Below the pieces are notes generated by a model. It saw only the letters and a list, made by a program, of their open reading frames with translations. It was not told where the DNA came from and did not search any database. A DNA stretch of 35,974 bases from Glycomyces salinus (GTDB lineage Bacteria; Actinomycetota; Actinomycetes; Mycobacteriales; Micromonosporaceae), in assembly GCF_016428645.1 (NCBI RefSeq), contig NZ_JAELXW010000087.1, positions 1-35,974 on the forward strand, in the 5' to 3' direction. The position numbers and the translations under genes were made by a program. Positions within the stretch are counted from its first letter, which is position 1; every line of letters starts with the position of its first letter. Below are positions 25,641 to 35,974 of this stretch, one piece after another.

Positions 25641-25689
25641 GAGAGGGGTGGACCAGCGATCTGTACATATGACAGATTGGCCCTCTCAA
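25641..25689. repeat. Nested inverted repeat upstream of int
   Basis: TGAGAGGG (25641-25648) pairs with CCCTCTCA (25682-25689). Inside them ATCTGT (25660-25665) pairs with ACAGAT (25673-25678) around a 7-nt loop. The right arm is the anticodon loop of the Glu-like tRNA fragment. It may be an integrase or Xis arm site, or part of the attachment region. Confidence 0.55.
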
Positions 25690-25726
25690 GGCGGAAACGG
25701 CAGTTCGAATCTGCTCGGGAGTACAA
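25680..25726 (+). other. 3' half of a tRNA-Glu(CTC)-like gene: candidate attR
   Basis: On the plus strand CCCTCTCAAGGCGG (a tRNA-Glu CTC anticodon arm), a short variable segment, the T-arm GGCAG-TTCGAAT-CTGCT and the acceptor strand CGGGAGT with ACA follow in tRNA order. The 5' half (acceptor and D-arm) is absent and the 5' anticodon stem is imperfect. A plus-strand 3' half implies that the inserted element lies to its left, which fits the change from mobile-element genes (left) to chromosomal-type genes (right) exactly here. The T- and acceptor arms are somewhat atypical, so the tRNA identity is moderately certain. Confidence 0.55.
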
Positions 25727-25791
25727 GTAAATCCGCAGCTCGTAGCCTCGACCATGTCGGGGCTACAGTGCTGTTCGGGCTCTGTACGGGC

Positions 25792-26556
25792 TCACGGACG
25801 GTGCGAGCGGAGGGCGCGTGGCGATTTTCCGAATTCGCGCCGGCAGGCCTTGTTGAACGCCTGAAGGTCGGGGATGCCGACCGAGGCGGCGACCGCCGGG
25901 ATCGAGAGCGTCGACTCGCCGAGCAGGTGAGCGGCCCGCTCCAGGCGTCGGCGCCTGATGTGCGCGACGACGGTCGTGCCCCTCTCGGCGCGGAAGAGCC
26001 TGGTGAGGTGGTTGTGGGAGACGCCGGCGGCCTCGGCGATCTCGGGGACCGTGATCGGCCGGGGAAGGCGCTCCTCGATATAGTCCAGCGCGGTCGCGAC
26101 CGCGGCGTGTTCGCCCACGTGGCGCGGGCGCAACTGCGTCAGTCGCCACAGAACGGTCCAGATCTCGGCGCTGGCTCGGGCCGGTGCCGACGCGGCGGCG
26201 GTGATCGCGTGGCGCAGCATCCCGTCGAGGACGGCGACGGCCGCCCCGGCGTCCTGCATGACCGGGACCTGGTGCGCCTCACCTCGGTCGGGGAGGCGTG
26301 CGTGGACGTAGAGGTGCTCCGACACCCCTTGGTAGCGGTAGCGGACTTCGGCGTCGGCCGGGATCAGACTGACGTGCCCGGGCCTGATGGTGTGGACGGT
26401 GCCGCCGACCTCGAGTTCGCCCTCGTAGGAGTACAGGTGCAGCTGCCACAGGTCCGGCAGCCGGAAGCATTCCTCGGGGACGTGGAGGCCGTGCACGCCG
26501 ATCCCCGCGTTGACGATCTCGGGAGGTTCGCCGAGCGGCACACTTGCCATGCGCAT
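25792..26556 (-). CDS. AraC-family transcriptional regulator
   Basis: 254 aa from the ATG at 26556 (an ATG at 26550 is also possible). The N-terminal ~110 residues form a cupin-like ligand-binding domain (LWQLHLYSYEGELEVGG, RPGHVSLIPADAEVRYRY). The C-terminal ~100 residues hold two AraC helix-turn-helix motifs: ITVPEIAEAAGVSHNHLTRL and LSIPAVAASVGIPDLQAFNK, ending CRREFGKSPRAL. It is divergent from the dioxygenase gene at 26627 with a ~70-bp shared region, so it probably controls that gene. The ligand is unknown; sugars are common for this type. Confidence 0.92.
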   Translation of the reverse strand: MRMASVPLGEPPEIVNAGIGVHGLHVPEECFRLPDLWQLHLYSYEGELEVGGTVHTIRPGHVSLIPADAEVRYRYQGVSEHLYVHARLPDRGEAHQVPVMQDAGAAVAVLDGMLRHAITAAASAPARASAEIWTVLWRLTQLRPRHVGEHAAVATALDYIEERLPRPITVPEIAEAAGVSHNHLTRLFRAERGTTVVAHIRRRRLERAAHLLGESTLSIPAVAASVGIPDLQAFNKACRREFGKSPRALRSHRP

Positions 26557-26626
26557 GGTGAAAACCAACCACTAGTCGGTGATTACAGCCCATTACGGAT
26601 GGCAAGGTACTCCATAAGCTCGTCGT

Positions 26627-27439
26627 ATGGCAACCACAACACCACTCCTGTCATCAGTCGAGGTCGCGCGATTCGTCGCCAACGGCTACCACCGCATGGA
26701 CGCCGTCGTCCCCGACGAGCTCAACCAAGAGGCCATCGGCGTCTTCGACGCCGGCATCCCGGTGGTATATAGCGGCGAACCGGTCGCGAAGGTGTACGAG
26801 GAGGGATCCTTCGTACGCCGCCTCCTCGAGGTCCCCGCCGTCGCCGGGGCCCTGCACAGCCTCATCGGCCCCGATCCGCTCGTGGACCATCAGGCGCTCC
26901 ACATCCGCGAGCCGCACGAGGGGGCGGCCCAGCCGCTCCACGCCGACGCCATCATCGACACCCGGCCCGACGCCTTCGACGTCCAGCTCATGTACTACCC
27001 GCACGAGGTCACCGGCACCATGGGCGGAACGCTGTCCGTCCCGGGCAGCCACCTGCGCCGCACCAACGAGTCCGACACCGGCCGCTACCAGAACCTGCGC
27101 GGACAGACCCGGCTCACCTGCCCCGCCGGCACGGTCGTGCTGCTCCACCACGGCATCTGGCACGGCGGGCGGCGCAACGACTCCGACTCCCGCCGCTATA
27201 TGTTCAAGATCCGCTTCAATCCGACCGTTCCCCAAGTGCGGCTTTGGGACACGGGCGATCTCGACGACCCTCAGATCACCCGCGAGCTGTCCCGGTTCTT
27301 CCCCTGGTGCGAACACGCCACCGGTCGCCTCGAGGTCTACAACCGCATCAAACTGTGGCGCGCCATGACCGGCGACGCCTCCTTCGACATCGACCTGTGG
27401 GCGACCCGGGTCGCCAACCGCCCCGGGAGGGCCGCATGA
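26627..27439 (+). CDS. Phytanoyl-CoA dioxygenase (PhyH)-like Fe(II)/2-oxoglutarate oxygenase
   Basis: 270 aa. The metal ligands of the double-stranded beta-helix fold are visible as H-x-D in QPLHADAIID (~109-111) and the distal His in LLHHGIWHGG (~173-179), with the Arg of RRYMFKIRFNP downstream as the likely 2-oxoglutarate anchor. Other PhyH features are DVQLMYYPHEVTG and GGTLSVPGSHLRR. Substrates in this family range from lipids to natural products and sugars, and I cannot say which applies. It is divergent from an AraC regulator and coupled (ATGA overlap) to an 86-aa protein. Confidence 0.88.
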   Translation: MATTTPLLSSVEVARFVANGYHRMDAVVPDELNQEAIGVFDAGIPVVYSGEPVAKVYEEGSFVRRLLEVPAVAGALHSLIGPDPLVDHQALHIREPHEGAAQPLHADAIIDTRPDAFDVQLMYYPHEVTGTMGGTLSVPGSHLRRTNESDTGRYQNLRGQTRLTCPAGTVVLLHHGIWHGGRRNDSDSRRYMFKIRFNPTVPQVRLWDTGDLDDPQITRELSRFFPWCEHATGRLEVYNRIKLWRAMTGDASFDIDLWATRVANRPGRAA

Positions 27440-27696
27440 AGCAGCAAGTCCTCGTCCTCTACCTGAACACCTCCGCACTCGACTCGGAAGTGCTGGCCTG
27501 GGCCTTCTACGACGGCACCGGCAGGACCGACCCGACCACCGGCGACAGCGACCTGCCTCCCTACGGCACCGGGACCGAGGCGCTGCGAGACGGCTGGCGC
27601 CTCTTCCAGGCCTCCCAGCTGCTCCCGCCCTACCCCGGCCACGAGTACGACACCTCGTACCTGAAGCACGAATTCTTCTTCGAGAAGTTGGAGTAG
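27436..27696 (+). CDS. Small hypothetical protein coupled to PhyH (86 aa)
   Basis: The start ATG overlaps the PhyH stop (ATGA) and GGGAGGG lies just upstream, so coupled translation is likely. The protein (QQVLVLYLNTSALDSEVLAW ... YDTSYLKHEFFFEKLE) has no known domain. Its Trp/Tyr-rich C-terminal half, ending HEFFFEKLE, resembles small DUFs that accompany metabolic enzymes. Function unknown. Confidence 0.75.
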   Translation: MKQQVLVLYLNTSALDSEVLAWAFYDGTGRTDPTTGDSDLPPYGTGTEALRDGWRLFQASQLLPPYPGHEYDTSYLKHEFFFEKLE

Positions 27697-27732
27697 CACT
27701 CGGAGCGGCCGCTGCGGATGCCGCCTCGCGTC

Positions 27733-27774
27733 GGATCGCCCTCGGCCGGATGCGGCTCCGGCTGAGGGCGATCC
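27733..27774. terminator. Strong bidirectional hairpin
   Basis: GGATCGCCCTC (27733-27743) pairs with GAGGGCGATCC (27764-27774). Inside, a G·T pair and GCCGG/CCGGC extend the stem to 17 bp around a short loop. It separates the PhyH operon from the GH31 remnant on the other strand. Confidence 0.8.
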
Positions 27775-27785
27775 GGGTCGGGAGA

Positions 27786-28136
27786 TCAGATCGCGCCGAT
27801 GAGGTCGGGCAGGGCGCCGTCCCTGGTGTAGAGCGGGATGCGGTCCAGCGGGGCGTCGGCGGTGATCCACTGGCCGCCGTCGTGTCGGGTGCCGGTGTGC
27901 AGGTCGGTCCAGGTCGCACTGGCCGGGAGGTAGACGCCGCGGTCGGTGGCACCGGCTTCGAGGACCGGGGCGACGAGCAGGTCGGGGCCGAACATGTACT
28001 GGTCGGCCAGGTCCCAGCAGGTCTCGTCGCCGGGGAACTGGTGGAACATGCCGCGCATGACCGGCTGCCCCGCTTCGTGGGCTTCGGCCATGTGGCGGCG
28101 GGTGTAGGGCCGCATCGCTTCGCGCAGCCGGCACAT
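27786..28136 (-). pseudogene. C-terminal remnant of a GH31 alpha-glucosidase/xylosidase
   Basis: The 116-residue frame matches only the end of a GH31 (YicI-like) glycosidase: RPYTRRHMAEAHEAGQPVMR, GMFHQFPGDE, QYMFGPDLLVAPVLEAGATD, RGVYLPASATWTDLHTGT, ending PLYTRDGALPDLIGAI. The catalytic barrel with both Asp residues, several hundred residues, is absent. Sequence further upstream does not resemble GH31, so the gene was truncated by deletion. The remaining frame is open with an ATG, but it cannot be an active glycosidase. Confidence 0.85.
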
Positions 28137-28360
28137 ACCGGGCGGGAATCACATAGATCTCCTCACCCGATAGACGATTTCGGCGACCCGCCCCTCGATG
28201 CTCGGTCGTCTTGAAAACGGTCGAGCGCGCGCAGCGGGGTTCCTTTCGGCGCCGTTCAGAGAGATAATCAAGTTCGACGCGTCATCCCCGGCGAAGGCGG
28301 ACGTGTCGGCGGCCAGGCCCTCCCCGGTGAAGTTCTCGTCTGATCACTCGGGGGGCAAGG

Positions 28361-29101
28361 ATGCGTCAGAAAGCACGCAGGATCGTCCGCGCGGTCGCCG
28401 ATGTGCTCGTCGCTCTCGGCGTGGTCGTGTCGTTCTACGCCGTCTACGAGTACTACGGCGTCCCCGCTGAGCTCGACAGGCATCAGAGTTCGCTGTCCGA
28501 CGATCTCGACTCCTCCTGGGAGGCCGAAACCGAGGAGTCGGAGACCGGGGAGCGGGGAGCCGAGGCACGCGAGCGAGGTGGCCGCGCGCCGGACGTCGAC
28601 TCCAGCGGCGTGCCCGTGCCGGAGCTCGGCGACGCCTTCGCACGCATGTGGGCCCCCGATATCCGGACCGAGCCGTGGACGCTGGTCGAAGGCACCGAGC
28701 TCGAGGACATCCGGTACGCGCCCGGTCGCTGGATGGGCGGGGCCCGCCCGGGCGAACAGGGGAATTTCACTCTCGCCGGCCACAACGTGCCCGAGATATT
28801 CCAGCACATCCGCGAGCTCGAACCCGGCGACAAAGTCGTCATCGAGACCAGGGAGCACTTCTACGTCTACGAGGTCACCGAACACGTCATAGTCGACGAG
28901 CGGCAGGTCGAGATCCTCGCTCCGGTCCCCGAGCGGCCGGGGGTCGAACCCGGTCCGGACGATTACTGGATGACGCTGTTCACCTGCAATCCCCTATGGG
29001 ACAACTACGAGCGGTACGTCGTGTACTCGCAGCTGGATACAACGATCGAACGCGACGCCGAAGGCGAGCTGCCCGGGGCCGCGGTTGATCCGGAGGCCTG
29101 A
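28361..29101 (+). CDS. Sortase (class E-like)
   Basis: 246 aa from the ATG with GGGGGGCAAGG upstream. An N-terminal membrane anchor (VLVALGVVVSFYAVYEYYGV) precedes a Glu/Ser-rich linker and the sortase domain. Catalytic residues: His in FTLAGHN (~residue 144), Cys in MTLFTCNPLWDN (~209) and Arg in NYERYVVYSQL (~216). The usual class E box is AGHRT; here the residue after His is Asn, a mild departure. It should anchor LPxTG-type proteins to peptidoglycan. Its convergent neighbour encodes an LPRTG protein, the likely substrate. Confidence 0.88.
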   Translation: MRQKARRIVRAVADVLVALGVVVSFYAVYEYYGVPAELDRHQSSLSDDLDSSWEAETEESETGERGAEARERGGRAPDVDSSGVPVPELGDAFARMWAPDIRTEPWTLVEGTELEDIRYAPGRWMGGARPGEQGNFTLAGHNVPEIFQHIRELEPGDKVVIETREHFYVYEVTEHVIVDERQVEILAPVPERPGVEPGPDDYWMTLFTCNPLWDNYERYVVYSQLDTTIERDAEGELPGAAVDPEA

Positions 29102-29139
29102 AGCTCGTCCGCCCGGTCGGGCCGGGTCCGATTCCGCAG

Positions 29140-29173
29140 GTCCCGCGGCGCCCTTCACGGGGTGCCGCGGGAC
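29140..29173. terminator. Bidirectional terminator between sortase and substrate genes
   Basis: GTCCCGCGGCGCCC and GGGTGCCGCGGGAC form a 14-bp stem (one G·T pair) around a TTCACG loop, between convergent genes. Confidence 0.75.
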
Positions 29174-29190
29174 GTGCATCGACTGCGCGG

Positions 29191-29934
29191 TCAGCCGCGA
29201 TCCGCGAAGGCGCCGCGTCCTCTCATCAGGAGATAGAGCCCGAGTCCGACTCCCAGCAGACCGGCCCCCGCGAGCAGGAACGGCGTGAAGTCCGAGCCGG
29301 TCCTCGGCAGCGTGTCCGGCAACTCGGTCTTGTCATCGCTCTGGCCCTGGTCGGGAGGTGTGGTCTCGTCGGGCGGCGTGGTCGTCTCATCGTCGGGCGG
29401 CGTGGTCTCGTCGTCGGGCGGCGTCGTTTCATCGTCGGGTGGTGTGGTCTCGTCGTCCGGTGGCGTCGTCTCGTCGTCGGGCGGCGGCGGTGTTCCGGGG
29501 CAGGTGTGGGTGAGGTTGAAGAAGGCACCCTCGTCCGGGTCCTCGACTTCGGCGCTGGCACCCGTGAGCGTCCATCCCGCCGGAGCCAGAATGAACGCCT
29601 TGTTGTCGCCCTCGCCGTCGACGATGCCGCCGTCGGTGTCGGTGGAGAGGACGTGCTCGACGTCGTCCGCGTCCACGAACGTCGCAGTCACCGAGATGAA
29701 GTTTCCCTCGGCCCCGGCGGCGGCGGGCAGAACGAACACCCAGCCGTCCAAATCGTCACCACCGCCCGGCGCCTGGTCACAACTGTTCGTTTCGAAGCCC
29801 GAGGCGGTGGTCGGCACATTGCCGGGATTGATGTCAATAGTGGCGGTCGCCGCATACGCCACCATGGGATACGCGACGAACAGCGCAGCAGCGATGATCA
29901 GACCCGCGCCTCGTATGAGCACTTTGAGAGCCAT
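29191..29934 (-). CDS. LPRTG cell-wall-anchored protein with PPDDETT repeats
   Basis: 247 aa. A signal peptide (VLIRGAGLIIAAALFVAYPM, cleaved near AYA-A) precedes a ~140-residue extracellular domain with two Cys (NSCDQAP, LTHTCPG) that probably form a disulfide. A stalk of five tandem PPDDETT units and variants follows, then LPRTG, a hydrophobic helix (FLLAGAGLLGVGLGLYLL) and a basic RGRG tail, the standard sortase sorting signal. It is convergent with the sortase gene. A GGAT ribosome-binding site lies just upstream of the ATG. Function on the surface is unknown. Confidence 0.9.
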   Translation of the reverse strand: MALKVLIRGAGLIIAAALFVAYPMVAYAATATIDINPGNVPTTASGFETNSCDQAPGGGDDLDGWVFVLPAAAGAEGNFISVTATFVDADDVEHVLSTDTDGGIVDGEGDNKAFILAPAGWTLTGASAEVEDPDEGAFFNLTHTCPGTPPPPDDETTPPDDETTPPDDETTPPDDETTPPDDETTTPPDETTPPDQGQSDDKTELPDTLPRTGSDFTPFLLAGAGLLGVGLGLYLLMRGRGAFADRG

Positions 29935-30449
29935 GATGATCCTAATAAGATAGATCTGTCAATTGTGAATGGAAACGTTCGGCGAAACGAGACGACCGGC
30001 ATGAATGATGATCGATCCTCCGATGCGGACAATTCGATCCAGCCGGAGTCCGGGCGCTCGGAATCGCACCCGCCAGGGCTCGGCACTGGCGACGGAAACC
30101 GCTGCCAGTGAGGCGCCGTGACCTTGGGCCCCTGGCCCGATCACCGCGGATGACCGCGGTGAAAAGAGAGTCTGAGAAGATCACTTCCAAGAGTGATGTG
30201 TATTACTCAGTGTAGGGTAAGCGCGGCCCTGAGCTATCGAATATCGGTTGATCAGATAATCGAAGGCGCCCGGATGTACTATGCGTCCACCTCTGGACGG
30301 AACAATGCCTTGATTTCGGTGGCGGCTCGACGTGGCAGCCATTCTCCGGCAGAAATTCGAATCCCGGGTCGCGCGCGGAATCGAACGTCTTTTCAGAACT
30401 ATCGCCGCGGACCGGTGAGACGGTGCGCCTTGACGCCGGTTCGTGTCGC
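29935..30449. other. Long intergenic region, no gene recognised
   Basis: This 515-bp region has only Arg-rich shadow frames. It is AT-richer near 30180-30280. A perfect hairpin TCACCGCGG-ATGA-CCGCGGTGA lies at 30141-30162. A TTGACA hexamer near 29960 on the minus strand may belong to the LPRTG gene promoter. I see no tRNA or small RNA. Confidence 0.4.
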
Positions 30450-30839
30450 TCAGTCGTCGCCGTGGTCGTGGCAGGTGCAGCGGTGGCGGAAGAGGATCGG
30501 GTGCAGGACGTGGGCCAGTTCGTGCTGGTTGCGGACGCCGCGGGCGAATTCCAGGCGGGCCCAGCGGCCGCGTTTCGGGCCGCGGTCCGAGGTTCCGAGG
30601 TCGACGAGCAGGCCGTAGCGGTCCAGGCGGACCGCCTTCGCGGTCGGGGTCGGGGCGCCGGCGCGGTGCCCCAGAGCCGTTTGCGGGTCCTCCGCGTCGC
30701 GGGAGAGCACGAGCAGGCGACCGAAGCGGTCGGTGGCGTGGTGGAAGGCGGTCACCGGCGGTCCGCTGGCGAACTCCAGGGTTCCGCTCAGGCGGCCACG
30801 GGCCAGTGTGCGTGCGACTTCGGCCGCGGTTGGGCGCAT
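30450..30839 (-). CDS. Small DUF2470-like protein, likely iron-regulated
   Basis: 129 aa. The start MRPTAAEVARTLARGRLSGT, then HHATDRFGRLLVLSRD, resembles the DUF2470 / HugZ-C-type domain found near heme and iron-storage genes in actinomycetes; I am moderately sure. The C-terminus is Cys/His-rich (FRHRCTCHDHGDD), which could bind metal. The gene starts 30 nt downstream of two IdeR/DmdR-like iron boxes (30869-30907), which supports a role in iron or heme metabolism, repressed when iron is plentiful. Confidence 0.7.
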   Translation of the reverse strand: MRPTAAEVARTLARGRLSGTLEFASGPPVTAFHHATDRFGRLLVLSRDAEDPQTALGHRAGAPTPTAKAVRLDRYGLLVDLGTSDRGPKRGRWARLEFARGVRNQHELAHVLHPILFRHRCTCHDHGDD

Positions 30840-30868
30840 GGGCCACTCCCGGATCGACTCGAAATGAG

Positions 30869-30907
30869 TTAGGTACGGCTATAGCGTTTTAGGCTACCCT
30901 AACTCAA
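30869..30907 (-). promoter_or_regulatory. IdeR/DmdR-like iron boxes upstream of the DUF2470-like gene
   Basis: TTAGGCTACCCTAACTCAA (30889-30907) matches the consensus TTAGGTTAGGCTAACCTAA at 14 of 19 positions, and an overlapping-type half-site TTAGGTACGGCTA (30869-30881) matches its left half. IdeR/DmdR bound with Fe(II) would repress the minus-strand gene that starts at 30839. Confidence 0.6.
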
Positions 30908-30954
30908 TTGGGAGGGCGTGGTTCGGCGGCCTTCGGAGGGCGACGTATCGGGGC

Positions 30955-34071
<3,117 letters not shown>

Positions 34072-34265
34072 GGAAGCGATGGTTTCACAGGGCCCCGACG
34101 CGGTCCGAGTCGCACTCGGGTGTGACCGAGCGCGAGGGTCGGGCCGCGCGATGTGGACCGGCAAGCGCATATCATCGGCATTCGGAACTTCGAGAACGGC
34201 GAGTTCATTGGCGAGCTCACTGACCCGATCCCGGCACGATGGGACGGAGAGAGGCTGGTGCGGTT

Positions 34266-35213
34266 GTGACACGGACGGCGAAGATCGGCGTGGTCGGCGA
34301 GGCCCTGATCGACCTCGAGGTGCCGGAGTCCGATCCGCGGCGTCCGACCGCGCACCCCGGCGGGTCGCCGATGAACGTGGCCGTCACCCTCGGGCGCTTG
34401 GAATCGGCGGTCGCGTTTCTGGGCCGGCTGTCGTCGGACGCGTTCGGGCGGCTGCTGCGCTCGCACCTGTCCGATTCCGGGGTGGACCTGGGCTGGGCCG
34501 TGGAGGCGGCCGAGCCGACCAGCCTGGCGATCGTCTCGATCGCGCCGGGCGGAGGAGCGGCCTACTCGTTCCACGTCGAGGGCACGGCCGACTGGCAGTG
34601 GACGGAGCGGGAGCTGCCGACCGACCCCGGCCTGGACGCGGTGCACGCCGGTTCGCTGGCCCTCGCGCTCGCCCCCGGCGGCGAAGTGGTCGCGGACTGG
34701 CTGGAGGCGCTGAGCGACCGGATCACGATCAGCCTCGACCCGAACGTCAGGCCCGCGCTGCTGGGCGACCGCGAGTCCTACCGGAAGCGGCTGGAGCACT
34801 GGCTGGCCTTCAGCGGCATCGTCAAGGTCTCCGACGAGGACCTGGAGTGGATCTGGCCGGGCGCCGACCCGGCCGCTCTGGCGCGCGGCTGGATCGCCGC
34901 CGGGCGCCGACTGGTCGTGGTGACCAGGGGCGGCGACGGCTCGCTGGTGCTGTGCGGCGGCGAGGAGTTCAAGGTCCCGGCCCGCCCGACCGACATGGTC
35001 GACACGGTGGGCGCGGGCGACTCGTTCAGCGGCGGCCTGCTGGACTGGCTGGGCCGCCACGACAGGCTGCGCCCGGAGGGTCTGGACCGGCTGAGCGCCG
35101 CCGAGGCCCGGGAGGCGGTCGAGTTCGCCTCGACGGTCGCGGCGATCACCTGCTCGCGGCCCGGAGCGAATCCGCCGCACCGGAACGAGCTGCCGGAGCC
35201 GGAGTCGGCGTAG
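34266..35213 (+). CDS. PfkB-family carbohydrate kinase (fructokinase-like)
   Basis: 315 aa from the GTG preceded by GGAGAGAGG. The PfkB signature is complete: GEALIDLEV near the start, PGGSPMNVAVTLGRLES (motif 1), FLGRLSSDAFGRLL, SLDPNVRPALL, TRGGDGS and the catalytic DTVGAGDSFSGGLLDWLG (motif 2, with the catalytic Asp in GAGDSF). This phosphorylates a sugar with ATP; fructose is the usual guess for this sequence type, not proven. It is divergent from the EndoQ-UvrD gene. Confidence 0.92.
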   Translation: MTRTAKIGVVGEALIDLEVPESDPRRPTAHPGGSPMNVAVTLGRLESAVAFLGRLSSDAFGRLLRSHLSDSGVDLGWAVEAAEPTSLAIVSIAPGGGAAYSFHVEGTADWQWTERELPTDPGLDAVHAGSLALALAPGGEVVADWLEALSDRITISLDPNVRPALLGDRESYRKRLEHWLAFSGIVKVSDEDLEWIWPGADPAALARGWIAAGRRLVVVTRGGDGSLVLCGGEEFKVPARPTDMVDTVGAGDSFSGGLLDWLGRHDRLRPEGLDRLSAAEAREAVEFASTVAAITCSRPGANPPHRNELPEPESA

Positions 35214-35229
35214 CGGGCTCGACCCGATC

Positions 35230-35247
35230 CGCGGGAGCGGTCCCGCG
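35230..35247. terminator. Hairpin between convergent kinase and lipoprotein genes
   Basis: CGCGGGA and TCCCGCG pair over 7 bp around GCGG, 16 nt after the kinase stop. Confidence 0.6.
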
Positions 35248-35267
35248 CGGAAGCGCCGGTCAGGGCG

Positions 35268-35696
35268 CTACTCCGTTTCGACTCCGAAGTGCTCGCGGAC
35301 CTCGTCGACGTCCGGTATGCCGTTGAAACCGAGGTCCCTCAAACCGATGGTGACCTTGGTGCCGTCCTCCAGGAAGTAGGACCTCGGCGTCGACCATTGC
35401 GGATCGAAACCGGGCTCTTCGGCGATCGCCTGAAGTACGTCGTAGCCGATCTCGGCGGCCTCGTTCTCGTCGTTCGTGGTCGTATACACGTCGACTCGCT
35501 GCCAGACTCCGCTGAGCTGGAGACTGCAGTCGACTTCGACCGACTCCACACCTTCCACCGCTTCAATCGTGTCGGTGTAGAGCTCCGCGCAGTTCTCCTC
35601 GTCCCCGCCGCAACCGGTGAGCCCCGTTGTGAGCGTCGCCAGGCCGGCCAGGACCGTCAGACGCACAGTGCGGCTGTTCTGTCGCGCTCCGCTCAT
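35268..35696 (-). CDS. Small secreted lipoprotein
   Basis: 142 aa. The N-terminus has a basic start and hydrophobic core (VRLTVLAGLATLTTGL), then LTGCGGDEE, a lipobox with the Cys at ~29. The mature part (~110 residues) has two further Cys (ENCAELY, VDCSLQL), which may form a disulfide, and no catalytic motif. It resembles small DUF lipoproteins of actinomycetes. It is convergent with the sugar kinase gene. Function unknown. Confidence 0.82.
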   Translation of the reverse strand: MSGARQNSRTVRLTVLAGLATLTTGLTGCGGDEENCAELYTDTIEAVEGVESVEVDCSLQLSGVWQRVDVYTTTNDENEAAEIGYDVLQAIAEEPGFDPQWSTPRSYFLEDGTKVTIGLRDLGFNGIPDVDEVREHFGVETE

Positions 35697-35896
35697 CTCG
35701 GCTCACTATCCAGTTCGTAGTTCGTCGGTTCGTCAGCAGCAGCCTATCCGAGGGCCGCAATGCTCCCGTCCGAACGACCGGGACCTGGCGTCTTGGAGGT
35801 CGGGTGCGGCGGTGCTGTGGAGGACCGGCGTCCGGAAGGACGCGAACAACGGCATGGCCCCACCGCCGCACCCGAGCTTGTCCGCCCGGTGGCCGG

Positions 35897-35974
35897 TTAT
35901 CCGGATTCGGGGTCGGCGACGACCTTGCGGGCCTCGGCCTCTATCCACTTGCACCAACGGTCGCCGTTCCACGC
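35897..35974 (-). CDS. Partial gene at right edge (C-terminus)
   Basis: The minus-strand frame enters at the right edge and reads AWNGDRWCKWIEAEARKVV, then ADPESG and a stop. It looks like real coding sequence but is too short to identify; the rest lies outside the window. Confidence 0.5.
   Translation of the reverse strand, partial: AWNGDRWCKWIEAEARKVVADPESG

Noticed and set aside
30141..30162. Perfect hairpin as a terminator for the minus-strand DUF2470-like gene
   Set aside because: It lies about 290 nt past that gene's stop and has no T-tract on the minus strand side, so I list it only as an inverted repeat inside the intergenic region.

Overview
The window is high-GC DNA with strong G/C bias at third codon positions, GTG starts, many U-less hairpin terminators, a class E-like sortase, an LPxTG protein and an IdeR/DmdR-type iron box. 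All of this points to an actinomycete; I cannot fix the genus from sequence alone. The window looks like a junction. The left ~25.7 kb is an integrated, mobilisable accessory element. The right ~10 kb looks like ordinary chromosome.

Layout. 0-12.3 kb is plasmid-type cargo and housekeeping: a small conserved-type protein, a polytopic membrane protein, a ParB-like protein, a nucleoside-deoxyribosyltransferase/NUDIX fusion, a decayed second copy of the parB 3' end, a polymorphic toxin of Ntox15 type with its SUKH immunity gene, then SSB, DUF4192 and DUF2786 proteins, each followed by a strong hairpin. 12.3-17.3 kb is an AT-richer intergenic region (candidate oriT or promoter) and a large MobF/TrwC-type relaxase-helicase. 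17.3-23.0 kb is a compact four-gene minus-strand operon of visibly lower GC: DNA methyltransferase, HerA-type ATPase, NurA-type nuclease and a PD-(D/E)XK nuclease-like protein. 23.3-25.7 kb holds a tyrosine integrase, one unknown gene and two different truncated tRNA 3' halves (Pro-like and Glu-like) in opposite orientations, which are the candidate attachment sites.

From 25.8 kb the content changes. There is an AraC regulator divergent from a PhyH-type dioxygenase, an 86-aa coupled protein, the C-terminal stump of a GH31 glycosidase, a sortase facing an LPRTG-anchored repeat protein, a small protein behind an iron box, an endonuclease Q-UvrD helicase fusion, a PfkB sugar kinase, a small lipoprotein and the end of a further gene at the right edge.

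The most interesting system is the MTase-HerA-NurA-PD-(D/E)XK cassette. It combines a modification enzyme, a hexameric DNA-pumping ATPase, its classical nuclease partner and a second nuclease fold, in one tightly spaced operon carried on a mobile element between relaxase and integrase. I infer an anti-phage or anti-plasmid restriction-like function. HerA-NurA is known as a DNA end-processing pair; I do not recognise this exact four-gene arrangement as a named defence system. All domain calls are from motif recognition by eye, without database searches.
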